Assembly (NCBI RefSeq): GCF_030418165.1
Contig: NZ_JAUHTQ010000017.1
Coordinates: 1 to 64,000, forward strand
Source: Ureibacillus aquaedulcis
GTDB taxonomy: Bacteria; Bacillota; Bacilli; Bacillales_A; Planococcaceae
Reading direction: 5' to 3'
DNA: 64,000 nucleotides
This document shows, piece after piece, positions 61,531-64,000 of the stretch. The notes beneath the pieces are model-generated. The model did not search any database. It was not told the DNA's origin and worked only from the letters and a program-made list of their open reading frames with translations. The translations under genes were made by a program, and so were the position numbers. How positions within the stretch are numbered: position 1 is the first letter of the stretch; the number at the start of each line of letters is the position of its first letter.

Positions 61531-61863
61531 ATGTTTGTTCAAATTCGTAGATGGACGATTACCGAAGGCAATTCAGATAAGATTTTGGAGCGTTTCAAAA
61601 AGAAAGAAGGCCAAGGTCCGACATTGATCGAACAACGGGAAGGATTTATTAGTCGAGAGCTTCTTGTTAAAAATGTACGCCGTGGAGAAGAAGAAGTGAT
61701 CATGATTATCCGTTGGGAATCTGAAGAGGCCTGGAAAGCTTGGGAAAAGAGTCCTGAGCACATTGCAGGTCACAAAGAAAAGATTAAGGAGCATGGAGGA
61801 AAGCCTCCAAAACCTGAATACGTTATTAATATGGAACATGGCAGCTACACAGTAGTCGAATAA
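61531..61863 (+). CDS. hmoA: Heme-degrading monooxygenase, HmoA type
   Basis: A 110-residue ABM-fold protein. VKNVRRGEEEVIMIIRWESEEAW followed by KAWEKSPEHIAGH (split from a longer conserved stretch) closely resembles B. subtilis HmoA, an IsdG-like enzyme that opens the heme ring to release iron. The likely heme-ligand His lies in SPEHIAGH. ATG at 61531 follows GGGAGG; an upstream in-frame ATG overlaps that site. It follows the Fur-controlled yclQ after a weak terminator, so it may share iron regulation, consistent with a role in iron supply. Confidence 0.87.
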   Translation: MFVQIRRWTITEGNSDKILERFKKKEGQGPTLIEQREGFISRELLVKNVRRGEEEVIMIIRWESEEAWKAWEKSPEHIAGHKEKIKEHGGKPPKPEYVINMEHGSYTVVE

Positions 61864-61870
61864 AAGTGTT

Positions 61871-61916
61871 GGTCCCAAAAGCTTGTTACCCGACAGGCTT
61901 TTGGGCTTTTTATTTT
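61871..61916 (+). terminator. Terminator of hmoA
   Basis: Stem CCCAAAAGC/GCTTTTGGG with a 15-base loop and a T-rich tail. Confidence 0.85.
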
Positions 61917-62014
61917 AAGGTGGGTGTGGGAGCTAAATACTATCATTCAAAAACAATAAAAACTAGCATATGAATAATATGGTAATATCTTTTTAGAATG
62001 ATAGGAGGATGGCC

Positions 62015-62632
62015 ATGAAAAAAGCTATGTATATTTTAGCTATTGTTACATTTTGTTTATTTCTAATTATGCTAATCAATTATGAAAAAAAGCCTTTTGT
62101 TGATTTCGACAAAGCGATGTCGGATTTGCTATTCGGAAATGATTTGATTGGGGCGTTTCATATCCTTGGAGAAACTACGGCAATTGTTTTCATTGCACTT
62201 ATCCTTTTGTTTGTTCTATGGCTGGTTCAACGTAATTATCGGGGAATGCTTTTTGTTTTATTGACTGTTGGAATGGGAAGGGTATGGAATCAACTAATCA
62301 AGAACTGGATTGATCGCCCTCGACCAGAACTATCTAATGATCTTGCCTCATTCAGTTTTCCATCCGGGCACGCAATGATAGGGTTGCTTTACTTATTTAC
62401 AATAGCGTATTTACTATCTGAAGCTTTAATGGAAAATAAAAAAGTTCTGATTATCTGGGTTATAGCCATTATTTTAACTCTCCTTACTGGTTTATCAAGA
62501 ATTGCAGATAGTCATCATTACGCTACGGATGTGACAGCGGGCTGGTGCATAGGATTTACTTGGTTTGTTATTTGTGTAGCATGGTATGAAAAAAGAAACC
62601 AAAAGCTTAATAAGGTCATAGATAACACCTGA
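62015..62632 (+). CDS. PAP2-family phosphatase
   Basis: A 205-residue membrane phosphatase. The three PAP2 motifs are complete: K-x6-R-P in KNWIDRPRP, PSGH in FSFPSGHAMIGLLY and SR-x5-H-x3-D in SRIADSHHYATDVTAG. Six spans are predicted. Relatives (BcrC, YodM and others) dephosphorylate undecaprenyl pyrophosphate or phosphatidylglycerol phosphate outside the membrane; I cannot tell which. ATG at 62015, six bases after AGGAGG, is preferred over the ATG at 62009 that abuts it. The stop codon lies within the terminator stem. Confidence 0.88.
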   Translation: MKKAMYILAIVTFCLFLIMLINYEKKPFVDFDKAMSDLLFGNDLIGAFHILGETTAIVFIALILLFVLWLVQRNYRGMLFVLLTVGMGRVWNQLIKNWIDRPRPELSNDLASFSFPSGHAMIGLLYLFTIAYLLSEALMENKKVLIIWVIAIILTLLTGLSRIADSHHYATDVTAGWCIGFTWFVICVAWYEKRNQKLNKVIDNT

Positions 62633-62654
62633 AATTGGGTGTTATTTTTATTTT
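62621..62654 (+). terminator. Terminator of PAP2 gene
   Basis: Stem ATAACACC/GGTGTTAT followed by TTTTATTTT; it begins inside the last codons of the gene. Confidence 0.85.
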
Positions 62655-62801
62655 ATGTTTATGTATGAATAAATGTGGCTATTTAATATAAATAAAGTTT
62701 TCCTCATGCACAAGATATAACTTAGACTAAAAAAGTTGCACAAAGGAAACTTTCGAGTATATAATACTAGTATCATATTAAAAGAGGAGACTAATAACTA
62801 A

Positions 62802-63620
62802 ATGGAAGGTAATGTACTTTTAGCATTAGGTTTGACCCTGTTTGCCGGCTTGGCTACGGGAGTAGGGGCTCTTATCGCTTTCTTTACTTCACGGACGAAT
62901 AAGAAATTTCTTTCTGTTGCTTTAGGTTTTTCTGCAGGCGTTATGATTTATGTCTCTTTAATTGAAATTTTTGTGAAAGCAAAAGATGCTCTAGTAGCCG
63001 CACATGGAGAAACACAGGGGTATTGGATGACTGTAATGGGGTTCTTTGGGGGAATTATTTTTATTGCATTGATTGACCGCTTTATTCCAAAAAAGAATAA
63101 TCCACATGAGGTAAAGACTGTAGAGGATGTACATGCGGCGGCATTAAATACAACGACTATAGATGAAAATAAATTGATGAAGATGGGAATGTTCACGGCA
63201 TTGGCAATCGCTATCCACAACTTCCCTGAAGGTATTGCTACATTCATGTCCGCCATGCAAGATCCAAGTGTTGGAATTGCAATCGCCATAGCCGTTGCGA
63301 TTCATAATATTCCGGAAGGGATTGCCGTAGCGATTCCAATCTTTTTTGCAACTGGAATCCGAAAAAAGGCCTTCAAACTTTCTTTTCTTTCAGGCTTAGC
63401 GGAGCCACTTGGAGCAATTGTTGCATATTTAATCTTGATGCCATTTTTAACTGATACAATGTTTGGAATTGTCTTTGCGGCTGTAGCCGGGATCATGGTA
63501 TTCATTTCGTTGGATGAACTTTTGCCGGCCGCACAGAAATATGATGAAACCCACTTGTCGATCTATGGGTTAGTTGCGGGAATGGCTGTAATTGCTCTAA
63601 GCTTATTGTTGCTTGCATAA
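62802..63620 (+). CDS. zupT: Zinc transporter ZupT (ZIP family)
   Basis: A 272-residue ZIP transporter with eight spans. Spans IV and V carry the metal-site motifs IHNFPEGIATFMSA and IHNIPEGIAVAIP, each with the paired His and Glu of the binuclear site. The intracellular loop after span III (about 100-125) holds further His and acidic residues. ZupT imports Zn2+ and other divalent metals with broad range. ATG at 62802 with AGAGGAG upstream at a somewhat long spacing. No Zur box was identified. Monocistronic with a strong terminator. Confidence 0.9.
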   Translation: MEGNVLLALGLTLFAGLATGVGALIAFFTSRTNKKFLSVALGFSAGVMIYVSLIEIFVKAKDALVAAHGETQGYWMTVMGFFGGIIFIALIDRFIPKKNNPHEVKTVEDVHAAALNTTTIDENKLMKMGMFTALAIAIHNFPEGIATFMSAMQDPSVGIAIAIAVAIHNIPEGIAVAIPIFFATGIRKKAFKLSFLSGLAEPLGAIVAYLILMPFLTDTMFGIVFAAVAGIMVFISLDELLPAAQKYDETHLSIYGLVAGMAVIALSLLLLA

Positions 63621-63650
63621 CAAGTAAAAGTAAAAGTATATCGCTTAATA

Positions 63651-63697
63651 GCAGAATGCCCTTAAAGACATTAGGTGACTTTAAGGGCATTCTTTAT
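63651..63697. terminator. Bidirectional terminator
   Basis: Perfect 15-base stem AGAATGCCCTTAAAG/CTTTAAGGGCATTCT between zupT and the convergent gene at the window edge. Confidence 0.9.
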
Positions 63698-63741
63698 AAG
63701 TCAATTAGCCGATGATAGGCATTTGTCCATACGGAGTGGTT

Positions 63742-64000
63742 TTAAGAGCTGCTCGTCAGGTTTTCAGAAGCAACTGTAAAACGAGTATTTTCGTGAATTG
63801 GACTTTCGATTTCGTCTAGCGCAGCCACTGCGTAATCTGCATAGCTGACATAGCTTATTTGTTGGGAGTTTAATAAGAGATGGTCTTTACCTAAAATGTA
63901 ATGGCCTGTTCTCGGACCGTCGGAATCAAACAGGGCAGAGGGACTTAAAAATGTCCATTTAATAGAGGAGTTTTGTAAATCGGATAAATTTTGTAATTGC
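63742..64000 (-). CDS. NAD(P)-binding (NmrA/YwnB-like) protein, partial
   Basis: The last 85 codons of a gene that continues beyond the window. The sequence WTFLSPSALFDSDGPRTGHY then ILGKDHLLLNSQQISYVSYADYAVAALDEIE (given here in two parts) is the C-terminal half of atypical short-chain dehydrogenases with an NAD(P)H-binding domain, such as YwnB. The N-terminal Rossmann motif is outside the window, so cofactor binding cannot be confirmed. It ends with SENLTSSS. Convergent with zupT. Confidence 0.75.
   Translation of the reverse strand, partial: QLQNLSDLQNSSIKWTFLSPSALFDSDGPRTGHYILGKDHLLLNSQQISYVSYADYAVAALDEIESPIHENTRFTVASENLTSSS

Noticed and set aside
1-64000. Prophage, IS element, tRNA or rRNA genes
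   Set aside because: No transposase, integrase, phage structural gene, tRNA cloverleaf or rRNA sequence was recognised on either strand.

Overview
The window is low-GC Gram-positive DNA, with dense operons, AGGAGG-type ribosome binding sites, frequent TTG and GTG starts, LAAC/TGC lipoboxes, and CodY, Fur and sigma-D-like sites. Gene content (yeeI-type YebC, pit/DUF47, bpsAB, opuA, yclNOPQ, hmoA) points to Bacillales. I infer Planococcaceae (Lysinibacillus/Solibacillus-like), but there is no rRNA gene to prove it. No phage, IS transposase, tRNA or CRISPR-cas locus was found. Almost all of it reads as chromosomal core plus stress and transport functions.

Layout. 1-3420: a structured GC-rich element, a FusB-type EF-G-binding protein, a TSUP exporter and a PadR/HAAS pair. 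3920-15606: two complete, tandem oligopeptide permease operons (oppABCDF), each with CodY-like boxes in front and a hairpin between oppA and oppB. 15700-17312: an intergenic hairpin element, then an RsgA-family GTPase behind a strong promoter, a 24-codon leader ORF and an apparent attenuator. 17515-24587: DedA, Fsr-type MFS, DUF1641-ndh, bpsA-bpsB (type III polyketide synthase and its methyltransferase), a six-unit 52-bp repeat array, and a TipA-like MerR regulator with its own 19-bp-spacer promoter. 24764-29619: busR (GntR + RCK_C, c-di-AMP class) and opuAA-AB-AC, followed by a second OpuAC whose two lobes are in swapped (circularly permuted) order. 29693-34069: an ABC-2 exporter cassette, a LytTR regulator fused to a degenerate ABC ATPase domain, and an AraC/GyrI-like regulator. 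34235-49786: NERD protein, MFS, RlmA-type rRNA methyltransferase, PlsC, GNAT, LMW-PTP, zinc peptidase, YeeI, a sigma-D chemoreceptor, PepF-like peptidase, AI-2E transporter, a small membrane protein, pit/DUF47 and a methyltransferase. 50059-57398: putP, hflX, a POT peptide transporter and two lipoproteins. 57461-61863: Fur-controlled yclNOPQ siderophore transporter plus hmoA. 62015-64000: PAP2 phosphatase, ZupT and a truncated NAD(P)-binding protein.

How parts work together. Peptide nutrition is a theme: two Opp systems, a POT transporter and an M3 oligopeptidase, with CodY-like boxes at opp and putP suggesting control by branched-chain amino acids and GTP. Osmotic balance is handled by BusR-OpuA and possibly PutP. 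Iron supply is a module with three Fur boxes, including one perfect box before yclQ. Several genes act on the ribosome (FusB-like, RsgA, RlmA, YeeI, HflX). The RsgA-like gene stands out because its leader looks responsive to translation of a short ORF.

The observations I consider most worth testing are the rsgA leader/attenuator, the exactly 52-bp-spaced palindromic repeat array, the permuted OpuAC next to the canonical one, and the ABC-LytTR fusion regulator.
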